This document shows, piece by piece, positions 34,010 to 41,024 of a stretch of DNA of 46,332 bases (its first letter is position 1; each line of letters opens with the position of its first letter). The position numbers were made by a program, and so were the translations under genes. The notes beneath the pieces are model-generated. The model was given only the letters and a program-made list of their open reading frames with translations, was not told the DNA's origin and did no database searches. The DNA comes from an uncultured Desulfuromonadales bacterium (GTDB lineage: Bacteria > Desulfobacterota > Desulfuromonadia > Desulfuromonadales > Geopsychrobacteraceae), in assembly GCA_945787335.1 (NCBI GenBank), contig CALZHR010000033.1, positions 1 to 46,332 on the forward strand, in the 5' to 3' direction.

Positions 34010-34597
34010 TCAGGCTTTGAACTTGTTTTCGCTGCCGGCGCGCAGCCGCTCGATATTCTCCCGGTGCCGCCAGATGACGATGCCGGAAATCATCAGGCTG
34101 GCCAGGAAGAAGCTGAAGCTGCCCTCGAACAGCAGTACCAGAAATGGAGCCGCTGCAGCGGCACTGACCGAGGAGAGGGAGATAAAGCGCCAGCGGCAGA
34201 GGACCAGGGCGAACAGAATGAAGGCGCAGAGGATCGCCTTTGGCGAAAGCACCAGGAACACCCCCAGCGCCGTCGCCACCCCCTTGCCCCCTTTGAAGCC
34301 GAGATAGACCGGGTAGCAGTGACCGACAAAGGCCGCCAGGCCGACCAGCGCCAGGGCTGCGCCTTGCAGGCCGAAGCCCTGGCTGGCGATCAGCAGCGGA
34401 ACCACCCCTTTGAGGGCGTCGCCGATCAGGGTGATCACGCCCAGCTTGCGGCCGGCCACCCGGTAGACGTTGGTGGCGCCGATATTGCCGCTGCCGGCTT
34501 TGCGGATATCTTCGCCGCCGGTCAGTCTGGTCAGAATGATTCCGGTCGGAATCGCGCCGATCAGGTAGGCGGCGACAAGGAGTAGGGTCAGGGTCAT
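34010..34597 (-). CDS. plsY: Acyl-phosphate:glycerol-3-phosphate acyltransferase PlsY
   Basis: This 195-residue integral membrane enzyme transfers an acyl group from acyl-phosphate to glycerol-3-phosphate, the first step of phospholipid synthesis. The three PlsY motifs are visible: GSGNIGATNVYR, KGGKGVATALG and the C-terminal segment ending RHRENIERL. Five to six hydrophobic helices fill the rest. The ATG has GTGGAG 8 bases upstream, and a hairpin sits just before that site. plsY is first in the plsY-mltG operon. Confidence 0.95.
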   Translation of the reverse strand: MTLTLLLVAAYLIGAIPTGIILTRLTGGEDIRKAGSGNIGATNVYRVAGRKLGVITLIGDALKGVVPLLIASQGFGLQGAALALVGLAAFVGHCYPVYLGFKGGKGVATALGVFLVLSPKAILCAFILFALVLCRWRFISLSSVSAAAAAPFLVLLFEGSFSFFLASLMISGIVIWRHRENIERLRAGSENKFKA

Positions 34598-34615
34598 TGC
34601 TATGCTCCACAGATT

Positions 34616-34640
34616 GAAAAAGCGACCAGGTCAGGTCGCT
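34616..34640 (-). terminator. Terminator-like hairpin immediately upstream of the plsY ribosome site
   Basis: AGCGACC and GGTCGCT arms (34640-34634 and 34627-34621 on the minus strand) enclose a 6-base loop and are followed by TTTT. It could terminate transcripts from the upstream lipoprotein gene (stop at 34848), or attenuate plsY if its promoter lies further upstream. Confidence 0.55.
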
Positions 34641-34847
34641 ATTCATTGCCATTGGCAGAATTAAAGAGGGCGCCTGGCAAGCCGCGGCCCTCAGGCGCAG
34701 GGCCGGCGTGCGTATTTATTGACACCGCCCCAAAGTTCCTTCTCAGCGACCGACTGTTTTTACCATTCCCCAGCGGAGAAAAGCAAGACGCTCAAGAAAC
34801 CGGACAGCGCAGGGCCGAGTTAGAGGCCGGTTGGCGCAGGCGAGTGA

Positions 34848-35123
34848 TCATTGGTCCCGGATGATAAACCCCAGGTTGCCGATCATCACCTTCTCATTCT
34901 TGTCGCCCAGCCACAGCCGCACCGAGCGTTCCCCGACCAGTTCGAAGCGCATGCTTTTATCTTCAATTGTCGCGACCTTGGTGCCGGCCTCGGTAAAGAC
35001 TTCGACAATCCGGTGGGTGCCGATCGTATCGGCTTTAAAGTCATAGGCCCTCTGCTGGGTACTTTCACAGCCGGCGACGAGCAGCAACAGACTCAGGAGC
35101 ATAACGATCAAGAGTTTCTTCAT
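34848..35123 (-). CDS. Small lipoprotein, unknown function
   Basis: This is a 91-residue exported protein. The signal peptide MKKLLIVMLLSLLLLVAGC ends in the lipobox VAGC. The mature part (about 73 residues) has a beta-rich pattern with charged strands and the ending NLGFIIRDQ. I do not recognise the family. The ATG at 35123 is chosen because it starts the signal peptide and has AAAGGA upstream; the ATG at 35165 lacks both. It lies alone between plsY and an intergenic repeat. Confidence 0.72.
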   Translation of the reverse strand: MKKLLIVMLLSLLLLVAGCESTQQRAYDFKADTIGTHRIVEVFTEAGTKVATIEDKSMRFELVGERSVRLWLGDKNEKVMIGNLGFIIRDQ

Positions 35124-35261
35124 TTTCAATCCTTTCTTTGTCTCAAGGTTTGATAAATCTACCACAGAATTAAGCCGATTTTCGGCGGATCTGCAACTCG
35201 GCGGCCGGCTGAATCCTTCGGACCTCTAACCAAAACAAAGGCCGTTGCCTCCACGTCGCAA

Positions 35262-35404
35262 GGGCACGAAGAAAAACTTTTTAACGCAGAGACGCTGAGT
35301 TCGCAGCGAAAGGCAATCGTCTTTCTATTTTTGGTTCTTGATCTTCTCTGCAGCTCTCCGACTCCGCGTTAATGCTTATGATTTTCCTTGGTGCTCTTGG
35401 TGTC
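35262..35404. repeat. Degenerate inverted repeat of the AACGCAGAG/GGCACCAAGG type
   Basis: The left arm (35262-35299) begins GGGCACGAAGAAAAAC and contains AACGCAGAG. The right arm, read on the minus strand from 35404, begins with a GGACACCAAGAGCACCAAGG-like segment and contains AACGCGGAG. The arms are imperfect inverted versions of each other. Words of this type occur as degenerate dispersed repeats in many bacterial genomes. It fills most of the 393-base gene-free stretch 35124-35516. I see no ORF there. Confidence 0.6.
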
Positions 35405-35445
35405 CAACCATATATCGGTTAAAGACCGGAATTCTTAGCCAGCCA

Positions 35446-35484
35446 ATTAAAAGACGGGGTTCCTGAAATGGCAACCCCGTCTTT
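35446..35484 (-). terminator. Terminator of the NrfJ-like gene
   Basis: A perfect 12-base stem (35484-35473 with 35461-35450 on the minus strand) with an 11-base loop is followed by TTTTAATT. It lies 32 bases after the stop of the gene at 35517. Confidence 0.9.
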
Positions 35485-35516
35485 CGCTAGATCGGTTCTG
35501 AGCCTGCTATTTCGTA

Positions 35517-35834
35517 TCAGCGTTTGACGATCCCCGAAGAGAAGACAATGGCGTGAAACGTGCGCCCCAGGGTCTTGCTGGTGAAGTTCTGCATCACCAT
35601 GCCGCTGCTCAGCTCAACGACTTCGCCGACGCTGACCTTGCTCTCCGGAATCGCCGCCCAGGTCTTGGTGCCGTTGCTGTCGATGTGCAGGTAGGTGTAG
35701 CCGTTAGCATCCATGGTTTCAACGATTTGACCTTTGATGCTTGGGTTGGACGGGTTGGAAAAGGCCTGCGCCTGTACCCCGATAAACAGGGTCAGGGTGA
35801 GACAGAGAAACAGAAGTTTGAGTGATTTTGCCAC
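35517..35834 (-). CDS. Small exported NrfJ-like OB-fold protein
   Basis: This is a 105-residue periplasmic protein with a signal peptide of about 24 residues. The mature domain reads KGQIVETMDANGYTYLHID, then TWAAIPESKVSVGEVVELS and GMVMQNFTSKTLGRTF. This pattern resembles NrfJ-related proteins seen near nitrite reductase or c-type cytochrome genes in delta- and epsilonproteobacteria. Function is unknown; the resemblance is from memory of the motif, not a search. GAAAGGATC precedes the ATG. The gene has a strong terminator and a structured leader with its own internal terminator. Confidence 0.68.
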   Translation of the reverse strand: MAKSLKLLFLCLTLTLFIGVQAQAFSNPSNPSIKGQIVETMDANGYTYLHIDSNGTKTWAAIPESKVSVGEVVELSSGMVMQNFTSKTLGRTFHAIVFSSGIVKR

Positions 35835-35897
35835 GTGAAGATCCTTTCAGCAAAAGGGTGAGCAGGATTGCCCGCCGGTTCTTTCAGTTGCGGATAA

Positions 35898-35925
35898 ACA
35901 AAAAGCCGAGACGAAAGTCTCAGCC
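35898..35925 (-). terminator. Terminator hairpin in the leader of the NrfJ-like gene
   Basis: GGCTGAGAC and GTCTCGGC arms (35925-35917 and 35912-35905 on the minus strand) close a TTTC tetraloop. TTTTTGTTTA follows. It ends about 65 bases before the ATG at 35834, so transcripts from further upstream would stop before the gene unless antiterminated. Confidence 0.8.
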
Positions 35926-36020
35926 GGGTGGTCGAAAGATATGAGCGGGGCGAGAGGACGTGAACGCCCGTTCCCCTCTTCCGAAGCCAGCGTCGAAAGT
36001 GACACTCCCTTAGCCGCTAT
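35926..36020 (-). other. Structured GC-rich leader or small RNA, unassigned
   Basis: In the 355-base gene-free stretch 35835-36189, the minus strand upstream of the terminator at 35898 is rich in potential stems. Examples are AGAGG with CCUCU enclosing GAAC/GUUC, and CUU-CGG-AAG. It reads like a folded RNA ending in a terminator: either a riboswitch-type leader of the NrfJ-like gene, a small RNA, or the 3' end of the TRAP transcript. I could not match it to c-di-GMP, TPP, SAM, cobalamin, fluoride, Mn or glycine riboswitch cores. Confidence 0.35.
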
Positions 36021-36189
36021 CCATTGTTCGCGACCAGATTATTACCATTTTTCTCTACTTTAAGCAAGAAGGTCTATCCCTGTGCGTTTGAGGCTCTGGA
36101 ATGAAGAATCTGCTCGAAACCAGGTCAATTCATACCATTTATCAAATCGTCAGTGCACACGGAGCAGCTGGGAACTCAGCTGCAGCCCC

Positions 36190-37164
36190 TCAGTTGCTGG
36201 CACGAGCCGCCGAAATCACCTCGGCGCCGATCTCACCCTCGAAGCGTTTCCAAACCGGCGACAAGGCCTCCTGCCAGGCCTGCCGTTCTGCTTCACTCAG
36301 TTCGATGATGTTCACCCCCGCCTGCTGCACCTCCTGCCGGGCGCTGCGCGCCTGTTCGGCGGCCAGCGCGTTAACCTTTTCGGTCACTTCTTTGAGGATC
36401 GCTTCAAGTTGCGTGCGGATTTCGGCGGGGAGACCATTCCAGAACGTTTCACTGGTGATCACCATGTAACCCAGGTAGCTGTGCCCCAGTTCAGTAAAAT
36501 GGTTGTGGAATTTGTGCACCTGCAGCGAACGGATATTTGACCAGGCGTTCTCCTGGGCGCTGATCAAACCTTCTTTCATGGCGTCCGGCAGGCGGCTAAA
36601 AGGCATTGCGATGGCCACCGCGCCCAGGCGGGCGTACTGGTCTTGAAAAACTGATGACGGCTCAATGCGGAACACCAGTCGCTTCACCTCAGTGGGTTGC
36701 CTAATTGCCCGTCTGGCGGAAATAACCCGCGGGCCGTTGTCCCAATAGGCCAGGCCTTTCAGGCCGCTCGAGTTCATTGAGTCGAGCAGGCTCTGCCCTA
36801 CGCTGCCCTGTTGAAAGCGGTGCAGGGCGGCTGTGCTGGAGAACAGGAAAGGCAGATCGAAGACCTGCATTTGCTTGGAAAAGGTGCGAAACTTGGAGAG
36901 GGACGGAGCGGCCATTTCAATGTCGCCGAACAGCAGCGCAAGCGGCGCCTGGTCATCGTCGAATTTTTGTGAGCGTGGGTAGATCTCAACCCTGACTTTG
37001 CCGGCCAGGCGTTCCTCGGCCAGGCGCTTGAACATCAGGGCGCCCTGCCCTTTGGGAGATTTATCACTGGTGACATGGGAGAAACGGATCAGAATCGGTT
37101 CCGCCGCATCGACGGCAGGGACCAGTAGAGAGGCGAGCAAAGCCGCGAGAGTTAAAATACGCAT
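36190..37164 (-). CDS. Orphan TRAP transporter substrate-binding protein (DctP family)
   Basis: This is a 324-residue periplasmic solute receptor with a signal peptide (about 1-20, ending AVDA). FSHVTSDKSPKGQGALMFKRLAEE opens the first lobe. The ligand-carboxylate region includes GLAYWDNGPRVISARRAI with the conserved arginine, and ALRSLQVHKF-like NIRSLQVHKF lies in the hinge. DctP proteins capture C4-dicarboxylates or other organic acids for a DctQM permease. No dctQ or dctM gene is in the window, so it either works with a permease elsewhere or serves as a sensor. GGGAGGT precedes the ATG. Confidence 0.9.
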   Translation of the reverse strand: MRILTLAALLASLLVPAVDAAEPILIRFSHVTSDKSPKGQGALMFKRLAEERLAGKVRVEIYPRSQKFDDDQAPLALLFGDIEMAAPSLSKFRTFSKQMQVFDLPFLFSSTAALHRFQQGSVGQSLLDSMNSSGLKGLAYWDNGPRVISARRAIRQPTEVKRLVFRIEPSSVFQDQYARLGAVAIAMPFSRLPDAMKEGLISAQENAWSNIRSLQVHKFHNHFTELGHSYLGYMVITSETFWNGLPAEIRTQLEAILKEVTEKVNALAAEQARSARQEVQQAGVNIIELSEAERQAWQEALSPVWKRFEGEIGAEVISAARASN

Positions 37165-37277
37165 GATGTTACCTCCCTCTGTGGATGATGGATAATTCCT
37201 TTTGTTGTGTTGTGCCTGAGACGCCGCGCGCTCCTTTCGCCACCGCTGAGCGTTATTGATACACGGGTTATAGTCTA

Positions 37278-37305
37278 CGCATATCAGGGATTAATGAGAT
37301 GTCAA
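37278..37305 (-). promoter_or_regulatory. Sigma70-type promoter candidate for the TRAP receptor gene
   Basis: The minus strand has TTGACA (37305-37300), 16 bases, then TATGCG (37283-37278), about 115 bases before the ATG. The remaining part of the gene-free stretch 37165-37538 shows no further structure I can support. It must also hold the promoter of the divergent MotA-like gene. Confidence 0.4.
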
Positions 37306-37538
37306 GTTTTTGGCAGACAGCCGGGGCGAGTGTTTATCTCTCTGGATATCCGTGTGACTTCGAGGAGGTGTTCACTGCCGTCAGACGGTTGCCTTGTTTT
37401 TCTCGAACGGCTAGCAAATTGCTTTGATGACACAAGCGACACAATAAGGCTCTTGATTTGCCAATACCCCGATGGTCGGTTAACCTTTTAACAAGTAACC
37501 TTCAGGCTGCGGATTAAGGCCGCCGCCAGACTCTCGGT

Positions 37539-38465
37539 ATGCGCATGGTCGAAATCAAGCAAAATTTCAGTCGCAGCGTGTTGGTCCGATTGGCAGTCGT
37601 CTTGGCTGTGGTTGCCGGGATATTGGCGTTCAACGTTGACTTTATCGCCAGGGTCTATTTCCGCAATCAATTGACCCTCACCGGCTGGATCATCAATGGT
37701 GCGATTCTCGCACTTTTTTTGCTCGGCCTGGCGCGTATTGTCCTCCTTCTTTACCGTTACATGGCTGAGGAACATGCCCTCAACAGTTTCCTCGGCGCTA
37801 TCGCGGAGGAGCAGCCCGATCCGGATACCGGCATCGCCCCTGACAGCCTGATCGCTTTTCGCTATCGCGCGATCCAGACCTTGAGCCAGAATAATGCGCC
37901 AGTGAATCACGCGGCCCTGGCTGCGTCCCAGGTGGCCCGCGAGAGCACCGTTATCTCGCTGCCGAAATTTGTCAATAACATCCTGATCCTGACCGGGGTT
38001 TTCGGCACCATCGTGTCCTTATCCATCGCCCTGGTCGGGGCATCAAATGTCCTCGGCGCACCCCAGCAGGGGCCTGACAGTATGGGGATGGTGATTCACG
38101 GCATGTCAACGGCCTTATCGACCACCATCACGGCGATCGTCTGCTACCTGATCTATGGCTATTTCTTCCTCAAGCTGACCGATGCGCAAACCCACCTCTT
38201 CAGCCGGGTGGAGGATGTGACCAGCCTGTATCTGATCCCCCGCTACATCCATACCCCGGAGGATCTCGTGCAACGTGTGACCACTCTGGTGATGGAGCTT
38301 GGCCAGGCTGCCAAGATGATGCGCAATGCCCAGACCGAGAGTACCGAGGTGAGCAATCAGCTGCACAGCTTGATCGAGGATTTGAATCAGCGCACCGAGC
38401 CGATGTCTGAGGAGCTGAAGAGCATTAAGCGGATTTTACGCGAGGGCTTCCGTTTGCCGGAATGA
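37539..38465 (+). CDS. MotA/TolQ/ExbB-like proton-channel subunit
   Basis: This is a 308-residue membrane protein. There are four hydrophobic segments at about 15-34, 48-70, 145-167 and 186-212. The last two have the ExbB/TolQ/MotA look: GVFGTIVSLSIALVG, then a GMSTALSTTITAIVCYLIYGYFF segment. A cytoplasmic loop of about 75 residues and a C-terminal tail of about 95 residues, helical and polar, follow that topology. Its stop overlaps the next gene (ATGA), so the pair is translationally coupled, like motAB or exbBD. No clear ribosome site is seen, and the ATG at 37545 is an alternative start. The family-level call is by motif pattern; its function is unknown. Confidence 0.75.
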   Translation: MRMVEIKQNFSRSVLVRLAVVLAVVAGILAFNVDFIARVYFRNQLTLTGWIINGAILALFLLGLARIVLLLYRYMAEEHALNSFLGAIAEEQPDPDTGIAPDSLIAFRYRAIQTLSQNNAPVNHAALAASQVARESTVISLPKFVNNILILTGVFGTIVSLSIALVGASNVLGAPQQGPDSMGMVIHGMSTALSTTITAIVCYLIYGYFFLKLTDAQTHLFSRVEDVTSLYLIPRYIHTPEDLVQRVTTLVMELGQAAKMMRNAQTESTEVSNQLHSLIEDLNQRTEPMSEELKSIKRILREGFRLPE

Positions 38466-39448
38466 CGCCTATGGACCAGAATTTCGTTGACCTCCGACAG
38501 AATCACGGTCACTCAGGGTTGGATCACAGCTTCTGGCCGTCTTTCACCGACATCATGATGGTGGTGGTGATGATCTTTATCATCGCCAGTACGGTGTTGA
38601 TCGTGCGTAACTGGGAGTTGGTTGCCGAACTGCGGGCGACCCTGGAAGCCGAGCGCCAGGCCCGCCAAGAGGTGACCGTTTTTCAGGCCACCAGCCGCAG
38701 CCTGGAAGAGCAGCTTTCCCTGGCTCAGCAGGAGCTCGCCGAGGAGCGGCTCCGCAACCTGCAGCTGGTCGAGCTGACCGAGGAACAGCGCGCCCAGATT
38801 GCCAGGCACCTGGAGCAGCTGCTGGTCCTGCGCACCGAACGGGAGCAGCTGACCGGACAGGTGGAGACTGCCCGTCGACAGACGGCGCTGCTGAGCGACC
38901 AGCTGGCTCAGGAACAGTCGCGCTACGTCCAGCAACAGACCCGTTATGCCCAGCTTGAACAGGAACATGAACTGCTCGCGCAGGAACACAAACAGCGTGC
39001 CACCCGGCTCGAGGAGCTGCTGGCGGCGCTGGCTTCGCTGGAGCAGCGTCAACAGCAGAGTCTGGCCGAACTCGGCACCCTGCGTCAGGACCGGGCCGAG
39101 ATGGCGCAGCGGTTAACGACCCTCGAAACCGACTACACGTCCCTGGAAGAGAAGTACCAGAAGCTGATCCGGCCGGCGCGCAGTACCCTCGGCAAGCAGG
39201 TTGTCGAAGTGCTCTACCGGCGCGGCAGCGGCGCACCGCAAATCCAACTGCGGCTGCCGCAGGAAGAGAGTTTCCGGGGCTATTCGGCTTCGACCATGCA
39301 CCAGCAGCTGGCAGCTCTTAAGCAGCAGCACGGCAAAGACCTGTATGTCAAGATCGTCATCCCCAAAGACAGCGGCTTGACGTACAATGAAGCCTGGGAT
39401 TTCACCCGCAATATCCTGCAGCGCTACGACTACTACTACCAGCCCTAG
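38462..39448 (+). CDS. MotB/ExbD-like protein with long periplasmic coiled coil
   Basis: This is a 328-residue partner of the MotA-like protein. A short cytoplasmic start is followed by one membrane helix (about 26-48), FWPSFTDIMMVVVMIFIIAS. It carries an aspartate (Asp30) at the position that conducts protons in MotB, ExbD and ZorB. Residues about 53-235 are an almost unbroken glutamine/glutamate/leucine/arginine-rich coiled coil, predicted periplasmic. The last 90 residues end in DLYVKIVIPKDSGLTYNEAWDFTRNIL, resembling the ExbD/TolR periplasmic domain rather than an OmpA peptidoglycan-binding domain. The TAG stop lies in the end of a MITE-like element, so the true C-terminus may have been altered. 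Confidence 0.72.
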   Translation: MTPMDQNFVDLRQNHGHSGLDHSFWPSFTDIMMVVVMIFIIASTVLIVRNWELVAELRATLEAERQARQEVTVFQATSRSLEEQLSLAQQELAEERLRNLQLVELTEEQRAQIARHLEQLLVLRTEREQLTGQVETARRQTALLSDQLAQEQSRYVQQQTRYAQLEQEHELLAQEHKQRATRLEELLAALASLEQRQQQSLAELGTLRQDRAEMAQRLTTLETDYTSLEEKYQKLIRPARSTLGKQVVEVLYRRGSGAPQIQLRLPQEESFRGYSASTMHQQLAALKQQHGKDLYVKIVIPKDSGLTYNEAWDFTRNILQRYDYYYQP

Positions 39449-39610
39449 TGCCCTGTTTGGTTAATTCCATTCGCTAATTTCGGCTCTTTTTGCCGCTGCC
39501 TGCGTTGCTCAAATTCGGCTTAGCTATGGCTAGGCCTGCATTTTCGCGCCTTGGCAGTAACAAAAATTGCACGAAATTATCTTAAAGGACTGACCAAACA
39601 GGACACTAGG
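39444..39610. mobile_element. MITE-like element with terminal inverted repeats
   Basis: About 167 bases are bounded by inverted ends: CTAGTGCCCTGTTTGGT at 39445-39461 and its near-perfect complement at 39593-39609 (one mismatch). CTAG at each edge could be a target duplication. Inner sequence is also palindromic overall: AATTTCG near 39476 and CGAAATT near 39572. It has no coding capacity, so it must be mobilised in trans. It lies exactly at the 3' end of the MotB-like gene. Confidence 0.8.
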
Positions 39611-39657
39611 CCGGCCCGCTCGTCTGGCCGCCAGCGGCAAGATCAGCATGGTTAAAA

Positions 39658-40257
39658 TCACTCACTCTGCAGTTTCCACTGTTGCAGGGCTTTTCGATAA
39701 TCTTCCGGGGTGTCCATGTCCAGCACCACCCCCGAGTCGGGAACCTCGACGAGCCGCTGTCGGCTCTGATTCTGGCTGACCACATCACGCAGCGTCGGTA
39801 CCTGAAAGAGCTCAGCGGCCAGCGGTCGGGGGAACAGGGTGGGGTGCCCCTTGCTTCCCTGATAGGTTGGGATCGTAATCAGCTCAGGCTTTGCCCTGTG
39901 AGCCTCTAACAGGGTGCGAAGGGTCGTGCCGCTGACCAGCGGATGATCGACCAGGCAGACCAGCACGCCGGTCGTCTCAGCAGAGAGATGTTGCAGGCCG
40001 ACCCGAACTGAGCCGGCCATGTCGCTGGCAGGGTCGGGATTGCGCAGCAGGGTTACTGGCTGGCCGTGAAGGACTTTTTCCAGCTCTGCGGCGCCGTGCC
40101 CAAGCACGACCAGGATCTCCGCCACCCCCGCAGCCTGCAGGCTGTCGAGGCAACGGCGGATGACCGGCTGGTCACCGAGGGGCAGCAGCGACTTGGGCTG
40201 GCCCATCCGTTGCGAGCATCCCGCAGCCAGGAGAATCGCTGCGACCTGATGCGGCAT
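39658..40257 (-). CDS. mocA: Molybdenum cofactor nucleotidyltransferase (MocA-like)
   Basis: This is a 199-residue GT-A-fold nucleotidyltransferase. The nucleotide motif AAILLAAGCSQRMGQPKSLLP at the N-terminus is diagnostic of MobA/MocA/IspD-like enzymes. CLVDHPLVSG supplies the metal aspartate, and a conserved C-terminal DMDTPEDYRKAL completes the domain. Beside an xanthine dehydrogenase-family enzyme it most likely makes the cytosine dinucleotide form of the cofactor (MCD), rather than MGD. Its ATG lies 86 bases inside the 3' end of xdhC. It is last in the four-gene molybdo-hydroxylase operon. Confidence 0.9.
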   Translation of the reverse strand: MPHQVAAILLAAGCSQRMGQPKSLLPLGDQPVIRRCLDSLQAAGVAEILVVLGHGAAELEKVLHGQPVTLLRNPDPASDMAGSVRVGLQHLSAETTGVLVCLVDHPLVSGTTLRTLLEAHRAKPELITIPTYQGSKGHPTLFPRPLAAELFQVPTLRDVVSQNQSRQRLVEVPDSGVVLDMDTPEDYRKALQQWKLQSE

Positions 40258-41020
40258 GGTTTCTTCTCCTCTGAATCAGCTGGGCGACGATGCTGACCGC
40301 GATCTCCTCGGGGGTCTCTGCGCCAAGGTCGAGACCGACCGGACAGATGACCCGGGCAAAAGCCTCTGGCGGCAGGCCGACCTGCTCCAGGTTCTCCCGC
40401 AGGGCGGTTTTTTTCCGCTGACTGCCGAGCAGGCCAATGTAGCCGGCCTCGGTGGCCAGGGCGTTGCGGGTGACGAGAAAGTCGTCGTGGTGGTTGCGGG
40501 TGGCGATCAGGATAAAGCTGTTACGATCGATCGGCAGCTGGGTAAACACCTCCTGCGCCGGGCAAACCAGATCCGCCGGGATAAAGCCGTGATTCCGGTA
40601 GTCCGAACCCTCCGGGTGCGGATCGACCAGGGTCACCTGAAAACCGGCTTCGCGTGCAGCCTTGGTCAGCGTCTGACCGATGTGACCGGCGCCGACTGTG
40701 ACCAGCTGCGGCGCCTGCAGGATCGGCTCGATATAAACCAGCAGCCTGCCACCGCAGACCAGGCCGTGTTCCTCGGTGAGGGAGAAGGGGAGCGTCCGCG
40801 GTTGCCCGTTGGCAATGACTTCGAGGGCGGCTGTGATGCTGTCCGCCTCGATCTTGCCTCCGCCGACTGTTCCCAGCAGGCAACCGTCCAGCGTGACCAG
40901 CATTTTCGCCCCGGCCTTGCGCGGCGAGGAGCCTTCGCTCTCCACCACCATCGCCAGGGCCGCCGGCTGGCGTTCTTTTTTCAGCCGGATGATCTCTTCG
41001 TAAAGAGTTAAATCGTCCAT
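40172..41020 (-). CDS. xdhC: XdhC/CoxI-family molybdo-hydroxylase maturation factor
   Basis: This is a 282-residue protein that delivers sulfurated molybdenum cofactor to xanthine dehydrogenase-family enzymes. The N-terminal XdhC-CoxI domain has MVVESEGSSPRKAGAKMLV and LLGTVGGGKIEAD. The Rossmann-like C-terminal domain has VGAGHIGQTLTKAAREAGF, then GYIGLLGSQRKK and GLDLGAETPEEIAVSI. The family usually ends soon after this last motif. Here about 25 extra low-complexity residues run 86 bases into mocA, an unusually long overlap. It starts 4 bases after the large subunit. Confidence 0.92.
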   Translation of the reverse strand: MDDLTLYEEIIRLKKERQPAALAMVVESEGSSPRKAGAKMLVTLDGCLLGTVGGGKIEADSITAALEVIANGQPRTLPFSLTEEHGLVCGGRLLVYIEPILQAPQLVTVGAGHIGQTLTKAAREAGFQVTLVDPHPEGSDYRNHGFIPADLVCPAQEVFTQLPIDRNSFILIATRNHHDDFLVTRNALATEAGYIGLLGSQRKKTALRENLEQVGLPPEAFARVICPVGLDLGAETPEEIAVSIVAQLIQRRRNHAASGRSDSPGCGMLATDGPAQVAAAPR

Positions 41021-41024
41021 GCGG

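Noticed and set aside
35898-35925. TPP riboswitch core (CUGAGA) in the leader of the NrfJ-like gene
   Set aside because: CUGAGA is part of the terminator stem, and the required ACCUGAU and GGAUAAUGCC segments are missing.
37207-37491. Open frame of 94 codons between the TRAP receptor and MotA-like genes
   Set aside because: No ribosome site, no recognisable motif, and it overlaps the promoter region of the TRAP gene.
37539-39448. Zorya defence system from the MotA/MotB-like pair
   Set aside because: ZorB carries an OmpA-type peptidoglycan domain and Zorya needs zorC, D or E effectors. Here there is an ExbD-like end, the coiled coil is in the B subunit, and no effector gene adjoins.
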